Of a stretch of 64,000 nucleotides of DNA, positions 45,591-55,363 are shown one piece after another. Under the pieces are notes generated by a model. It had not been told where the DNA came from. It worked only from the letters and a program-made list of their open reading frames with translations, and did not search any database. Position 1 is the stretch's first letter. Every line of letters starts with the position of its first letter. The position numbers and the translations under genes were made by a program. This DNA comes from Pseudomonas sp. B33.4 (GTDB taxonomy: Bacteria; Pseudomonadota; Gammaproteobacteria; Pseudomonadales; Pseudomonadaceae): positions 4,641,001 through 4,705,000 of the forward strand of contig NZ_CP140706.1 of the NCBI RefSeq assembly GCF_034555375.1. The letters run 5' to 3'.

Positions 45591-45926
45591 TTAGTTGACT
45601 TCCAGCTTGTCGCGATTGCGATCCAGGATCGCCTTGCCAATCCCCTTCACTTCCAGCAACTCATCCACCGATGAAAACGGCCCGTTTGTTTCACGATACG
45701 CAACAATCGCTTTCGCTTTGGCCTCACCTACCCCAGCCAGTTCCTTTTGCAGCGTCGCCGCGTCGGCATCGTTGAGATCGACTTTTGCACTTTGGGAAGC
45801 TGCCGCTGTATCCATCACCAACGGCGCTTTGGGTGACTCCACTGGGGCAACAGGTGCAGCAATAGCGGCGATCGAGGCGCTGGTGAGGAAAGCAAAAATC
45901 AGAGAACAGAAGTAACCGGTACGCAT
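45591..45926 (-). CDS. comEA: ComEA-like helix-hairpin-helix DNA-binding protein
   Basis: A 111-residue exported protein. After a signal peptide (MRTGYFCSLIFAFLTSASIA) come two helix-hairpin-helix motifs: KVDLNDADAATLQKELAGVG and VDELLEVKGIGKAILDRNRD. ComEA proteins bind DNA in the periplasm and help natural transformation, but in Pseudomonas this copy lies next to the lipopolysaccharide locus as a conserved neighbour of wbpM. Its role there is unknown. ATG 45926 has GGAG nine bases upstream. Confidence 0.9.
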   Translation of the reverse strand: MRTGYFCSLIFAFLTSASIAAIAAPVAPVESPKAPLVMDTAAASQSAKVDLNDADAATLQKELAGVGEAKAKAIVAYRETNGPFSSVDELLEVKGIGKAILDRNRDKLEVN

Positions 45927-46036
45927 TTTTGACGCTCCATCATCGTTTGAGAAAGCAGCTTTTCCGAAGCTGCTCTCCAAACGTAGGTCATGATGGGTGT
46001 ATGTCAAAAATGCGAGCGTTACAGAATGTGAAACAA

Positions 46037-48031
46037 TCAGGGCTCGAGACGGCGTTGCTGATAGATCCAGTCGACAATTTCGCCATCGGGGGTGTAGCCG
46101 GAGACGGTGTCTCGCAGCAACTGGCGAACGCGCGAATAATCATCTTCCTCGACGGCAGCCAGCAAATCCGCCAAACGAAGCTTGAGCAAGTCCCATGGCA
46201 AATGATCTTCGCTAGCACTCATGATCATCGGGTGTTCAGTCGCCAATACGTTATCGCCAATCAACAACTCTTCATAAAGCTTCTCGCCGGGGCGTAATCC
46301 GGTGAATTCGATCGAAATGTCACCTTGCAGATTTTTCTCCGAACGCACGCTCAAACCGGACAAATGAATCATCTTCTTCGCCAGTTCGACAATTCTTACC
46401 GGTTCCCCCATATCGAGTACGAACACATCGCCCCCCTGCCCCATGGAACCGGCCTGAATCACTAGTTGCGCGGCTTCAGGGATAGTCATGAAGTAACGGG
46501 TAATCTTGGGGTGGGTCACCGTCAATGGCCCACCTGATTTGATCTGACTGTGGAACAAGGGAATAACCGAACCGGAAGAACCCAGCACATTGCCGAAGCG
46601 GACCATCGTAAAACGAGTCTTGTTGACTCGAGACACATTGGATTTGTCGCCGAACAGAACAGGGGCGATTTCTCGACTCAAGGCCTGAAGCGTCAACTCG
46701 GCAAGACGCTTGGTACTGCCCATCACGTTAGTAGGGCGAACCGCCTTGTCTGTGGAAATCAATACGAAGTTGGACACCCCCGATTGCAAGGCAGCCTGGG
46801 CAGTATTAAGCGTCCCGATGACGTTATTGAGCACCCCTTCTGCAATGTTGTGTTCAACCATGGGCACGTGCTTATACGCGGCCGCATGGTAAACAGTTTC
46901 AACGTCCCAGGTATTCATGACATCCAGCAGTTTATGCGGATGTCGGATGGATCCGAGTATCGGCAAGAGCTTGACCGAAGTCGACTCCCGGGTTCCCCTT
47001 TGCTCCAACTCCGAAAGTATGCTGTAAAGGTTGAACTCGCTGTGGTCAAACAACAATAGCCTGGTGGGGCCAAGCGAGTAGATCTGTCGGCAAAGCTCAG
47101 AGCCAATGGAACCGCCAGCGCCAGTAACCATCACCGTCTTGCCCTTGATACAGCGCTCAAGCAGATCCGGTTGTGCAGGCACCGAATCACGCCCCAACAG
47201 ATCAGCGATATCCACTTCCTGAATATCCTCGACCTTGACTCGGCCACTGGCAAGGTCAGTGAAATTTGGAACGCTGCGGATATGTAGCGGAAAACTCTCC
47301 AGAAGCGTGAGAATCTCCCGGCGACGTGCACGTGTCGACGACGGCAGCGCTAAAAGAATTTCCTGCGCACCTGTTTCATCGATCATCTGTTGAATGTGCT
47401 TGGGTTTGTAAACCTGCAGCCCGGCAATTACCCGATCAGCAATGCTCGGGTCGTCATCAATAAATGCCACCGGGCGCATGGTTCGGCCCATGCGTAATGC
47501 GGCAACCAATTGATTACCCGCGACTCCAGCCCCATAGACTGCAACTTTGATAAGGCTATCGTCACGGCTGGAAAAGGGTACGTGCTGAGCGCCAGCGAAC
47601 CAGTCCCCCATGAAATACTGACGCATGCACAACCGCAAGCCGCCGATGATGACAAGGCTCAGCCACCAATAGTTGAAGACAATCGAACGCGGGACTACCG
47701 CCTCGTGGTTGCTATACCAATAGACAACCAGCGCCAGAATCAATGCGGACAGACTGACCGCTTTGATAATAGCGACCAGCGCATCGTTGCCAAAATAGCG
47801 CATTACCGCACGGTACATGCCAAAACGAATGAACAAGGGAATCGCGACAACAGGCGCGCATACGAAAAGCCAGAAATGCACCTTGAAAGGGTTGTACATA
47901 TCGTCCAGACCCAGGCGAACGATAAAGGCCAGCCACAAAGCGGCCCAGACGAGCACGATGTCTGTGGCAACCTGAAGCAGTCTCTTGCGGCGCCGGGGAA
48001 GGCCTAACAGGTACTCTCTGATTTTATCCAT
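46037..48031 (-). CDS. wbpM: WbpM-type UDP-GlcNAc 4,6-dehydratase, membrane-bound
   Basis: A 664-residue protein. The N-terminus has four transmembrane segments (about residues 15-125), then an NAD-binding-like domain (AVYGAGVAGNQLVAALRMGR near 150), then the dehydratase domain starting at VMVTGAGGSIGSELCRQIYS near 300 with the YxxxK-like active site changed as in WbpM (STDKAVRPTNVMGSTKR near 415). It converts UDP-GlcNAc to UDP-4-keto-6-deoxy-GlcNAc, the precursor for QuiNAc and FucNAc in B-band O-antigen. It is the last wbp gene before comEA. Confidence 0.95.
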   Translation of the reverse strand: MDKIREYLLGLPRRRKRLLQVATDIVLVWAALWLAFIVRLGLDDMYNPFKVHFWLFVCAPVVAIPLFIRFGMYRAVMRYFGNDALVAIIKAVSLSALILALVVYWYSNHEAVVPRSIVFNYWWLSLVIIGGLRLCMRQYFMGDWFAGAQHVPFSSRDDSLIKVAVYGAGVAGNQLVAALRMGRTMRPVAFIDDDPSIADRVIAGLQVYKPKHIQQMIDETGAQEILLALPSSTRARRREILTLLESFPLHIRSVPNFTDLASGRVKVEDIQEVDIADLLGRDSVPAQPDLLERCIKGKTVMVTGAGGSIGSELCRQIYSLGPTRLLLFDHSEFNLYSILSELEQRGTRESTSVKLLPILGSIRHPHKLLDVMNTWDVETVYHAAAYKHVPMVEHNIAEGVLNNVIGTLNTAQAALQSGVSNFVLISTDKAVRPTNVMGSTKRLAELTLQALSREIAPVLFGDKSNVSRVNKTRFTMVRFGNVLGSSGSVIPLFHSQIKSGGPLTVTHPKITRYFMTIPEAAQLVIQAGSMGQGGDVFVLDMGEPVRIVELAKKMIHLSGLSVRSEKNLQGDISIEFTGLRPGEKLYEELLIGDNVLATEHPMIMSASEDHLPWDLLKLRLADLLAAVEEDDYSRVRQLLRDTVSGYTPDGEIVDWIYQQRRLEP

Positions 48032-48137
48032 AAACCCTTCAATTACCTTGATCACTCCTTTGAGCAGCACTCGCCATCGTGCCGGCTCAATGGCGTTTCG
48101 TGATCACTCTAAACCTAAATGACCTGGCAATTACTGC

Positions 48138-49166
48138 TTAGTTCTTGACCACCGGAATCTCGAGATCTCCGGCGTGAAACTTTATTGCCAGTACGATCAA
48201 TGGAATGTAAGCCAAAAGCACACCCAAAGCACCGTCCAAACCGAGGCGCGTGACACAAAAGGCAATGGGCAACAGCCAGAACAGATTGATCACGCCGACC
48301 GCAACAGTGACCGGCAAGTGTTTGCCAAAGCGACGTGAAGCGAACTGATAGGCATGACTACGGTGTGCTTCATAGATCTTTTCTCCTCTCAGCATGCGAT
48401 GAAACAGCGTGTACGTAGCGTCGACAATGAACACACCAAGCAAAATCATCCAGGCCCAGAGCATCGGTGCGCTCACCCAGGCAGCCTGCAGAGACAATCC
48501 GCCAAGGACGATGCCCAGAAATCCACTGCCAGCGTCGCCCATGAATATCCGTGCCGGTGGGAAGTTCCAATATAGAAAACCGCCAACGGCAGCAGCGAGC
48601 AACAAAGGCGCCCAGATCAGATTCTCCAATCCCGACAACCAGTAAAGCAGACAAGCACCGACGCAGGCACAAATCGCTTCTACACTGGCGATTCCGTCAA
48701 TGCCGTCCATGAAGTTGTAAAGATTGAGTAGCCACACAAGATAAAAAGCGCCCAGCACAAAACCCAGCCAACCCAGTTCGATCGAAGTACCGAACAACTC
48801 AACGGGTGGTATGCCCCCCATCCAGCCCAATAACCACAAAGCTGAAGCAAAATGACCCAACAATCGCCATCGCGCGGCGATATGCCCGTGATCATCCATG
48901 AATCCAATCAAGGCAATGGCACCACCGCCCCCTGCCATCGCGACAAAAAACCGGACGGAAATCAAATCCGTGAAAAACAGAAAGCCCAGGGACAAGATAA
49001 ATGCCGCAACAATCGCTATGCCGCCACCGCGTGGCGTAGCCACAACATGAGAGCTGCGTGCATTAGGAACATCCATCAGACTTCGAGATATCGCATACCG
49101 GCGCAAAACAGCAGTCAGCAAAAAAGCAATTCCGAAAACCAATGGAATGAAATATCCGTAACTCAT
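48138..49166 (-). CDS. wbpL: WbpL/WecA-type initiating glycosyl-1-phosphate transferase
   Basis: A 342-residue polytopic inner-membrane protein with about ten helices. Family motifs include DVPNARSSHVVATPRGGGIA near residue 32, NLYNFMDGIDGIASVEAICA near 150, and IFMGDAGSGFLGIVLGG near 205, which hold the catalytic aspartates. It transfers a sugar 1-phosphate (probably QuiNAc or FucNAc) to undecaprenyl phosphate, starting O-antigen synthesis. It overlaps the upstream epimerase gene by four bases. Confidence 0.93.
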   Translation of the reverse strand: MSYGYFIPLVFGIAFLLTAVLRRYAISRSLMDVPNARSSHVVATPRGGGIAIVAAFILSLGFLFFTDLISVRFFVAMAGGGGAIALIGFMDDHGHIAARWRLLGHFASALWLLGWMGGIPPVELFGTSIELGWLGFVLGAFYLVWLLNLYNFMDGIDGIASVEAICACVGACLLYWLSGLENLIWAPLLLAAAVGGFLYWNFPPARIFMGDAGSGFLGIVLGGLSLQAAWVSAPMLWAWMILLGVFIVDATYTLFHRMLRGEKIYEAHRSHAYQFASRRFGKHLPVTVAVGVINLFWLLPIAFCVTRLGLDGALGVLLAYIPLIVLAIKFHAGDLEIPVVKN

Positions 49167-50131
49167 CTTTTGCGAGACTCCAGAAAATGCTCAGCCGTCG
49201 CCTTCAAGCCCTCATCCAGGGTGAAGGGCGGACGCCAGCCTAACAACTCTCGATTCTTCTTGATATCGACCTGTAGCGAGCCGAAAAGCCGCTGAGCGAC
49301 TGCACCTCGCCCCACCAGGCGAGCGAAGAACTTCAGTAGCGAAACAGGAACGGGGACGAGCCAGGTTTTTCTACCCAAAAAAATCAGAAGACGTTGCATC
49401 AATTGGGTTGTAGAAACATCTTCATCATCACTGACCAGAAACACCTGGTTTGCGGCACGAGGATGATCGACACACGTACTGACCAAATCAACGACGTTAT
49501 CCAGTGAAACGAGACTTCGCAGGTTGTGAACAGATCCGAAAGGCATTGGAATGCCCTTCGTGAGCCAGTGCATCATTTGACGAAAGTTCGCACCTACACC
49601 TGGACCATAAATTAGTACCGGGCGGATGATTACAACTTCTATTGCGCCTGTCTGGGCAAGCTGCATTAGTTGTTGCTCTGCTTCGTATTTGGAGATCCCA
49701 TAAGCATCAGACGGGAGCGGAGTGTCGCTGGCACTAAAGGCATGGCCGAGCAGAGTAGCTTCGCCATTAACCTTGATAGAACTTATATAAATGAACCTTT
49801 TGGCACCGGCCGCAACGGCCTGCCGTGCCAGACAAAGTGTTCCTTTGACATTAACCGCGCGAAACTCTTCAATGGATTTTGCCGAGTCTTCTTGCATGAC
49901 ATGCACTCGCGCCGCAGCATGTACAACAACATCCACACCAGTTAAAGACTCGCGCCAGTCGGTATCTTCATTAATATCCGATATACGAGTTACAGTCATT
50001 TCCTCTGGTAACTTCCCTCGTACACTCCGTAATGGGGCCACGACGGAATTATCTGGAAAATTGCAAAAATGCTGAACCAAGGACCTTCCAAGAAATCCTG
50101 TCGCACCGGTGACAAGTATTTTTTTTGGCAT
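49163..50131 (-). CDS. WbpV-like UDP-sugar 4-ketoreductase/epimerase
   Basis: A 322-residue SDR enzyme of the extended family. Rossmann motif VTGATGFLGRSLVQ is near residue 6, and the active site is in IYISSIKVNGE near 120 and SDAYGISKYEAEQQL (tyrosine and lysine near 145). Within this locus it would reduce or epimerise the 4-keto product of WbpM to UDP-QuiNAc or a similar sugar for WbpL. The exact stereochemistry cannot be decided from the sequence. Four-base overlap couples it to wbpL. Confidence 0.85.
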   Translation of the reverse strand: MPKKILVTGATGFLGRSLVQHFCNFPDNSVVAPLRSVRGKLPEEMTVTRISDINEDTDWRESLTGVDVVVHAAARVHVMQEDSAKSIEEFRAVNVKGTLCLARQAVAAGAKRFIYISSIKVNGEATLLGHAFSASDTPLPSDAYGISKYEAEQQLMQLAQTGAIEVVIIRPVLIYGPGVGANFRQMMHWLTKGIPMPFGSVHNLRSLVSLDNVVDLVSTCVDHPRAANQVFLVSDDEDVSTTQLMQRLLIFLGRKTWLVPVPVSLLKFFARLVGRGAVAQRLFGSLQVDIKKNRELLGWRPPFTLDEGLKATAEHFLESRKR

Positions 50132-50336
50132 TTTAACCGATTCGGAGAGAGCAGGGGCTCAATTTATCACGAAAAGCGTGCAGGAGAAATTACTGAGCAA
50201 TCTCTCAGAACATTCTCGCAACCCGATACGGTAGACCCTGATTTGGATTTTCCGGAGTTGCGAAGATGCAAAAAAACGAGTAAGTCTACAACTCGAACCT
50301 CATCGAAATATACCCCCGAAAAGTGTACCAGCCAGC

Positions 50337-51536
50337 TTAGCGCGGCCCTTTTAAATGAAAATAGCGCAAAAATTTATTAAGAACTCTGGAAAAGGTCAAC
50401 TTGAAACCGCCCTCATACATGGAAATTTCAACCAACAACCAGTAATGGGACAAGCGCCTGACGAATCCGCCCCAGGTGGAAATACGAACAGGCTGTATCG
50501 TACTGCTATTCATTAACCTTCCGCCCACTTGAAAAAGAGCGGTCCATTGCGCCGCTACAGTGGCGATATCAAACCGGCGAAGCACATCATTGTATGCGTT
50601 GTCAGCAATGGTAGCCCTGCTCACCTCATCATCTAAATAACGTTCAATAGCAGCGATCCAGCATGCAGCAGTGTTAGATTCCATCAACAACCCAGTTACA
50701 CCATCAACTACAGAACCTACATAACTTTCAGATTGTGTATAAATTCCAGCACATCGAAATGCAGCGTACTCACGATATTTGTTGTTCGTTTTATACTTAT
50801 TAGAATTTTTGTTATCAAGTGGCGCGAGACCTATTTTCCAACCGCGCTGTACTTGAAAGGCTATATATTCAGCATAGCTATTCATATGCCCGAAAAACCT
50901 TACTCTGGCCCCCTGCTCCAACCAGCTGGGCATGCAGCCGATAAATTCAAAAACAACATTGCTTCTTTTCGCGAGTATATGAGGAATCACGTCCTTGAGA
51001 ATATCCAGATCCGCATCACGCGATGGGCTGCCGGCAAATCCGATACGGTATTCCGAGTCTGTACTTACTTCGCACCCAGAAAGTAATGAAAAATCAAAAA
51101 AAGCAGGCAACAGCACCGTATTGCGATTTTTCGGAAGTATGTACTCTCTAAGAGCTACCGAATTGGTAATAACAGTATGCGCTTTCTCCACCGCATACTT
51201 TAGAGAGCGCCGAATAATCGGATGTTTATAGTACTTCGCTAAAGCAGTCTCCCCTTCAATCAACCAAAAATTGTCATCAATATAATAAAAATATGGAATA
51301 TTACTGCGTTTCAACGACTCCATCCAGAAAATCGCAACAGGATCTGCAGTCCGAACAAACAATGGAAGTTCTGAGTTCGATAGAAGCTGCTCATCTATCT
51401 GGGAAAGATATACTTTTTTATATGTAACACCGAGACCAGAACATTCCGAAAGCAACTGCTCAGTCAACTGAGTTGTCGCGATATCCGCCTCGACAATCAA
51501 TAATATATTAACGCTTAAACCTAAATCACTCATCAT
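50337..51536 (-). CDS. Putative glycosyltransferase, sharing a module with the 857-residue protein
   Basis: A 399-residue protein with GT-B-like character. Visible blocks are NIPYFYYIDDNFWLIEGETA (about 98-117), YRIGFAGSPSRDADLDILKD (about 180), and KYKTNNKYREYAAFRCAGIY (about 270), where a nucleotide-sugar binding E/R motif would lie. The same blocks occur in the middle of the 857-residue protein at 52780-55353. No signal peptide or membrane helix is present. Its ATG overlaps the end of the methyltransferase gene by 11 bp. The sugar donor is not identifiable. Confidence 0.72.
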   Translation of the reverse strand: MMSDLGLSVNILLIVEADIATTQLTEQLLSECSGLGVTYKKVYLSQIDEQLLSNSELPLFVRTADPVAIFWMESLKRSNIPYFYYIDDNFWLIEGETALAKYYKHPIIRRSLKYAVEKAHTVITNSVALREYILPKNRNTVLLPAFFDFSLLSGCEVSTDSEYRIGFAGSPSRDADLDILKDVIPHILAKRSNVVFEFIGCMPSWLEQGARVRFFGHMNSYAEYIAFQVQRGWKIGLAPLDNKNSNKYKTNNKYREYAAFRCAGIYTQSESYVGSVVDGVTGLLMESNTAACWIAAIERYLDDEVSRATIADNAYNDVLRRFDIATVAAQWTALFQVGGRLMNSSTIQPVRISTWGGFVRRLSHYWLLVEISMYEGGFKLTFSRVLNKFLRYFHLKGPR

Positions 51537-52770
51537 ATGAAAAATATGCGCACGGAACTAGTTTATTGGGACGCAAAGGCCAACGCGATACCATCGAACA
51601 CTCTACAATTTTGACGCAAGCACCAGATTCTCGACCAAAGAAACGAATGAATGCCACTTCTTCTTGCTGTAGCAAATTTCCGAGAGAGAAACGGACGAGC
51701 CCGATGGTATCAACGCCAGACAATACCGTCGTCGAATTCCATATAATGTCACTACTTTTACCAACCAACTCTATGCCAAGTTGCGCGCCTTTGGTATCAG
51801 CAGACAGGTACACATATACAAAAATAGAATTGCACGGACCGGAGCCTTGAATTTGATATTCAATATACCCTTCGATCGGCACCTCTTTGCTAAGCCGATA
51901 ATCCCTTGGTTTACGAGAACGATAATTTGCCTCAAAATAATCGTCCATGCGTTTCAGGTCTACATCAGGCAGATCAGGACCCACGGTTAGCAATCCAATC
52001 AGCCTTTCATGTCTAAGCAGTTTTGCTTCGCACTCTGCAACATAGTCACGTTGCTCTTTTAGTCGCTTACCTAACAACTCCTCTGCGTATGACACAGTGG
52101 AGAAACCTTCTGCGCTATAAGCTTTGGCCGCGGCTCTGGACTCTTGCAACGCGGGAGTATCCAGAAATGGGTAACCATCCAAATTCTTTGCCAGCTCCAA
52201 GTAACCATTCTCATCATCTTCTTTCCAAACAACGAGATGATAAACAATTTGATGGCAAACATCGGTTAAATGTTGACGCAACTCTCTTTGACAGGAAGGA
52301 TCAATTCGATTGAATTTCGGAAAATAAAAAAACTCCATCCGTAGCAATCGAATTTCCAATCCTGGGTTTGAGTTATCGGATTGCGACAAGCCCCAGCTAA
52401 CTGCATGAGGATGGTAGTACTCTCTTTTGTCAATAGGTGCCCAAGAACAACTCGACCAGAACCTTGGCGTATGTTCGTTAAACACTTGAAGATGGTATGG
52501 ATTGGCTAAGTTTAGTTTCTGCTCGTAATAAGGTACGACAATACAAATCTGAGCTTTATGCTTACAAACTCGATAAAGCTCTTTCATTGTAAATATCAGA
52601 TCGGACACATGCTCCAGGCTGTGAGATGCATGAACAAGCTCAACGGAACTCTCTCCAAAAGGTAGCGGCCTGTCAAGATCCGCTACCACTTGGACACCTG
52701 GCAATGGAAATCGGTCGACACCAATAAATCCAGGAAGACACTTAGGTCCACAACCGATGTCCAGTTTCAT
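51526..52770 (-). CDS. SAM-dependent methyltransferase with a novel C-terminal module
   Basis: A 414-residue protein. The N-terminal class I methyltransferase fold has motif I in LDIGCGPKCLPGFIGVD (about 3-18), the acidic ADLDRPLPF, and VELVHASHSLEHVSDLIF (about 45-62). A helical middle (residues about 230-290, AEELLGKRLKEQRDYVAECE) may be a coiled coil. A C-terminal beta-rich module (about 310-400, GYIEYQIQ, GIELVG, IIWNSTTVLSGVD) is shared with the neighbouring protein. In ABC-exported O-antigens, methyltransferases often cap the chain, so that role is plausible here. ATG 52770 has TAGGTG upstream. Confidence 0.78.
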   Translation of the reverse strand: MKLDIGCGPKCLPGFIGVDRFPLPGVQVVADLDRPLPFGESSVELVHASHSLEHVSDLIFTMKELYRVCKHKAQICIVVPYYEQKLNLANPYHLQVFNEHTPRFWSSCSWAPIDKREYYHPHAVSWGLSQSDNSNPGLEIRLLRMEFFYFPKFNRIDPSCQRELRQHLTDVCHQIVYHLVVWKEDDENGYLELAKNLDGYPFLDTPALQESRAAAKAYSAEGFSTVSYAEELLGKRLKEQRDYVAECEAKLLRHERLIGLLTVGPDLPDVDLKRMDDYFEANYRSRKPRDYRLSKEVPIEGYIEYQIQGSGPCNSIFVYVYLSADTKGAQLGIELVGKSSDIIWNSTTVLSGVDTIGLVRFSLGNLLQQEEVAFIRFFGRESGACVKIVECSMVSRWPLRPNKLVPCAYFSYDE

Positions 52771-52779
52771 AGCCAACAC

Positions 52780-55353
52780 CTATATAGCTAATACTTCCGC
52801 AAAAGGAGATACAGGGATACGTTTCAAACCCGCATAACGATACTTAACAAACTCAAACATGTATACAGGGTGAGCCGCCCGTGCAAACACACGAAGCCTG
52901 TATACCGTTGAAGAGGAAGCTAGGACGTGATCCACAGCAAACTCGACCGGCAAAGACAAGTCCACTCCGTTCAACGCTACAACCCTATTAAGAATAATAG
53001 ACCCGGATGGCCCAATAAGTTCGATACCAACCAGTCCGTCCTGGAGACCGTCCGTAGTAAATGCAATCAAAAAAGATCTGATATTAGTCGCAATGCTCAA
53101 CTCATATTCGATATATGGTACATCATGTAGCGATTTGGATAATTCTAAAACAGCACCAACATTATTACGCTTGACGTCTAGTAAAAACTCTTTCATGCGG
53201 CCGAACTGTGGCATTAAGCTGTCCCACAAATCGTGCTTACGAGACATGAAGCCTAAACGCTTGGAATTCGAGGTTGCCTGTCGTAACCGGGCCAGTTCCG
53301 CCAGACTTTCAATCAGTTTTTGCGGATTTTTTATTGAATCATTACCCGCAACAGCGATATTTCCACCATTACTTCGAGAAATAAGCTTAAGCCTACTTTC
53401 AACGGTAGTAAATCCATTAAAGGTAGTAGAACTGGATATCGAGCGCAACACATCACAACTGATTACGCCGGAGAACTTCTCTTCACAGTACGCTCTATTG
53501 TTCTTTTTAAACATAGAGAACTTAGAAAAATCCAAACTCTCCAACATATCAGACCAAGAACGAGCACTAAACGGTGAAGAGACAACATAACCAACTTCCA
53601 ACTGTTTTAATTCGGAATATGGAAAGTAATCAGGAACCACCAACACTGCGTTCAGTACATTCGCAGACATAGCTACGTTTGTAGTCTTGTACAAATTATT
53701 GATCGACTCACTTGGCGCGTGTATAAGAATATCCGGGCTATATTTAGAAATTTGCAAAAGTGCAGTTTCCCAATTTAGCTCAAACGGCATCGTTATCAAC
53801 TCTAGTCGATCATGCTGCTTAAAGTCTTCAAAAAACTCTGTATTAGCGCCTCCAACAACAAGTTGAATACTTCTACCTGACTCAACATATTTGAGAAATG
53901 CTGGTAGCATGACATCCAGTAGCGCAGACAATCGATGACTACCACCTGCAAACGCGATAACCAACTGTTCGCGCGCAGTAGAAACTTCATCAGTACTTAT
54001 TTTCATGTCTCGAAATGTCGGCGGAAACCACTCAACGTTCGAGTGAAGCAAATGCTCTTTGAAATACTCGAGCAAAGGTAAAGTGCTCGTAAGAACACCA
54101 GAAAAATCTTTGAGTTTATGTCTCAGCGTCTTTTTACTGAAATCCTCGAAACCACTCATTTCCTTGGTTTCTTGAAGAAGTGTCAAGTTGTCATCGGTAA
54201 AGTAATAGCAGGGAATTTGCAGCTTATGTGCCGCATCAATCCACTCAAAAAATGGATCCAACTGCCTGACAAAAATAACACAACTCGCATGTGCAATTTC
54301 TGACAATGGCCAATGCCCTGGGACAATTACGCGTACCCGGCTTTTCCACTCTTCAGGCAAAAAGTCAAATGTAACGGTCGTGCTAGCGCTCGGGTGCGCA
54401 GTCAAGACCAATATTTTTCTTTTTTCATCGGAGTCGATTAATGAACTGGCGATATCAAAATTATTTCTGCTACGAGCATGGGCGAACGCCATCTCTTTAG
54501 CTGCAACGACAGTGCAATGGGTTGTTGTCTGCGGCAGACTGAAAACGTCATATTCTTCAAAGTTTGAAGGCCTGAGAGAAATATCACGCTCCTGCCTGAT
54601 TCTTTCTTCCGAGGCCCAACTATCTAATGCGTATGTTTTACCGAGACTGTCATTGGTCGCAGGGCCGCCAACCTCGCCAACAGAAATATCTACGTAGCGG
54701 AGAATATACTTACGTGAAATCCTTCGCCATAAGTCCCAATCACACACACGGGTCATGAGGATGTGTGGATCGTACAGGCCGATGTCTTCAAGAATAAAAC
54801 GCGGGACCAGCACCGAGTTATTTGCGATGTAGTTCCCGGAATTTATATTGTTATTTGATAAGCTTGCACCTAGGTGCACGACTTGCTCGCCACCGGATCC
54901 AAACTCGACAACTCTCATTTCAACAGAGCCGTAAATCAACTGATCAGGCGTCTTCTGCGCTTCGGTGTATAGATCATGCAATGCATCAGGAAAGAACACG
55001 TCATCATCAAACGCAAACGCTATGTAGCGACCGCGAGACTTGGAATATGCCTCATATTCAGAAACCGCAGGAAGGCCGATGTTTTTCGGATGTCGAAGGC
55101 AGCTCACCCGGCCGTCTTTCTCCATGAACTCCGCAATAATATCAGCACTGCCGTCGGTACTTGCGTCGTCGACAATTATCAGTTCAAGCTCGGTTAGAGT
55201 CTGGCTCAGAACTGATTCGATTGCCTTACGAAACTTACCACTCTTTGCCCGCCTAAAAGTAGGCAGCAAAACGGACACTATCGGAAGTGAACCGTTGCCA
55301 TAGGAACTGCCAGGCAACCATAGAGTTTCGCGAATGAGATCTTTGACTTTCAT
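52780..55353 (-). CDS. Large multi-domain glycosyltransferase
   Basis: An 857-residue protein with three parts. Residues about 23-230 are a GT2 (GT-A) domain: VSVLLPTFRRAKSGKFRKAI, IIVDDASTDGSAD, AFAFDDDVFFPDAL (DxD-like) and VCDWDLWRR. Residues about 310-620 form a second GT-like domain (QIPCYYFTDDNLTLLQETKE; LVIAFAGGSHRLSALLDVML; NNLYKTTNVAMSANV). Residues about 745-850 form the C-terminal module (YIEYELS, GIELIGPSGSIILNRVVALN, GVD). It probably adds more than one sugar, acting as a bifunctional polymer enzyme. Its codon use and AT content differ from core genes. Confidence 0.78.
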   Translation of the reverse strand: MKVKDLIRETLWLPGSSYGNGSLPIVSVLLPTFRRAKSGKFRKAIESVLSQTLTELELIIVDDASTDGSADIIAEFMEKDGRVSCLRHPKNIGLPAVSEYEAYSKSRGRYIAFAFDDDVFFPDALHDLYTEAQKTPDQLIYGSVEMRVVEFGSGGEQVVHLGASLSNNNINSGNYIANNSVLVPRFILEDIGLYDPHILMTRVCDWDLWRRISRKYILRYVDISVGEVGGPATNDSLGKTYALDSWASEERIRQERDISLRPSNFEEYDVFSLPQTTTHCTVVAAKEMAFAHARSRNNFDIASSLIDSDEKRKILVLTAHPSASTTVTFDFLPEEWKSRVRVIVPGHWPLSEIAHASCVIFVRQLDPFFEWIDAAHKLQIPCYYFTDDNLTLLQETKEMSGFEDFSKKTLRHKLKDFSGVLTSTLPLLEYFKEHLLHSNVEWFPPTFRDMKISTDEVSTAREQLVIAFAGGSHRLSALLDVMLPAFLKYVESGRSIQLVVGGANTEFFEDFKQHDRLELITMPFELNWETALLQISKYSPDILIHAPSESINNLYKTTNVAMSANVLNAVLVVPDYFPYSELKQLEVGYVVSSPFSARSWSDMLESLDFSKFSMFKKNNRAYCEEKFSGVISCDVLRSISSSTTFNGFTTVESRLKLISRSNGGNIAVAGNDSIKNPQKLIESLAELARLRQATSNSKRLGFMSRKHDLWDSLMPQFGRMKEFLLDVKRNNVGAVLELSKSLHDVPYIEYELSIATNIRSFLIAFTTDGLQDGLVGIELIGPSGSIILNRVVALNGVDLSLPVEFAVDHVLASSSTVYRLRVFARAAHPVYMFEFVKYRYAGLKRIPVSPFAEVLAI

Positions 55354-55363
55354 GTTCTAGGCC

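Noticed and set aside
45591..45926. comEA taken as evidence for a competence locus
   Set aside because: No other com or pilus genes are near. The copy next to wbpM is a constant neighbour of O-antigen loci in Pseudomonas.
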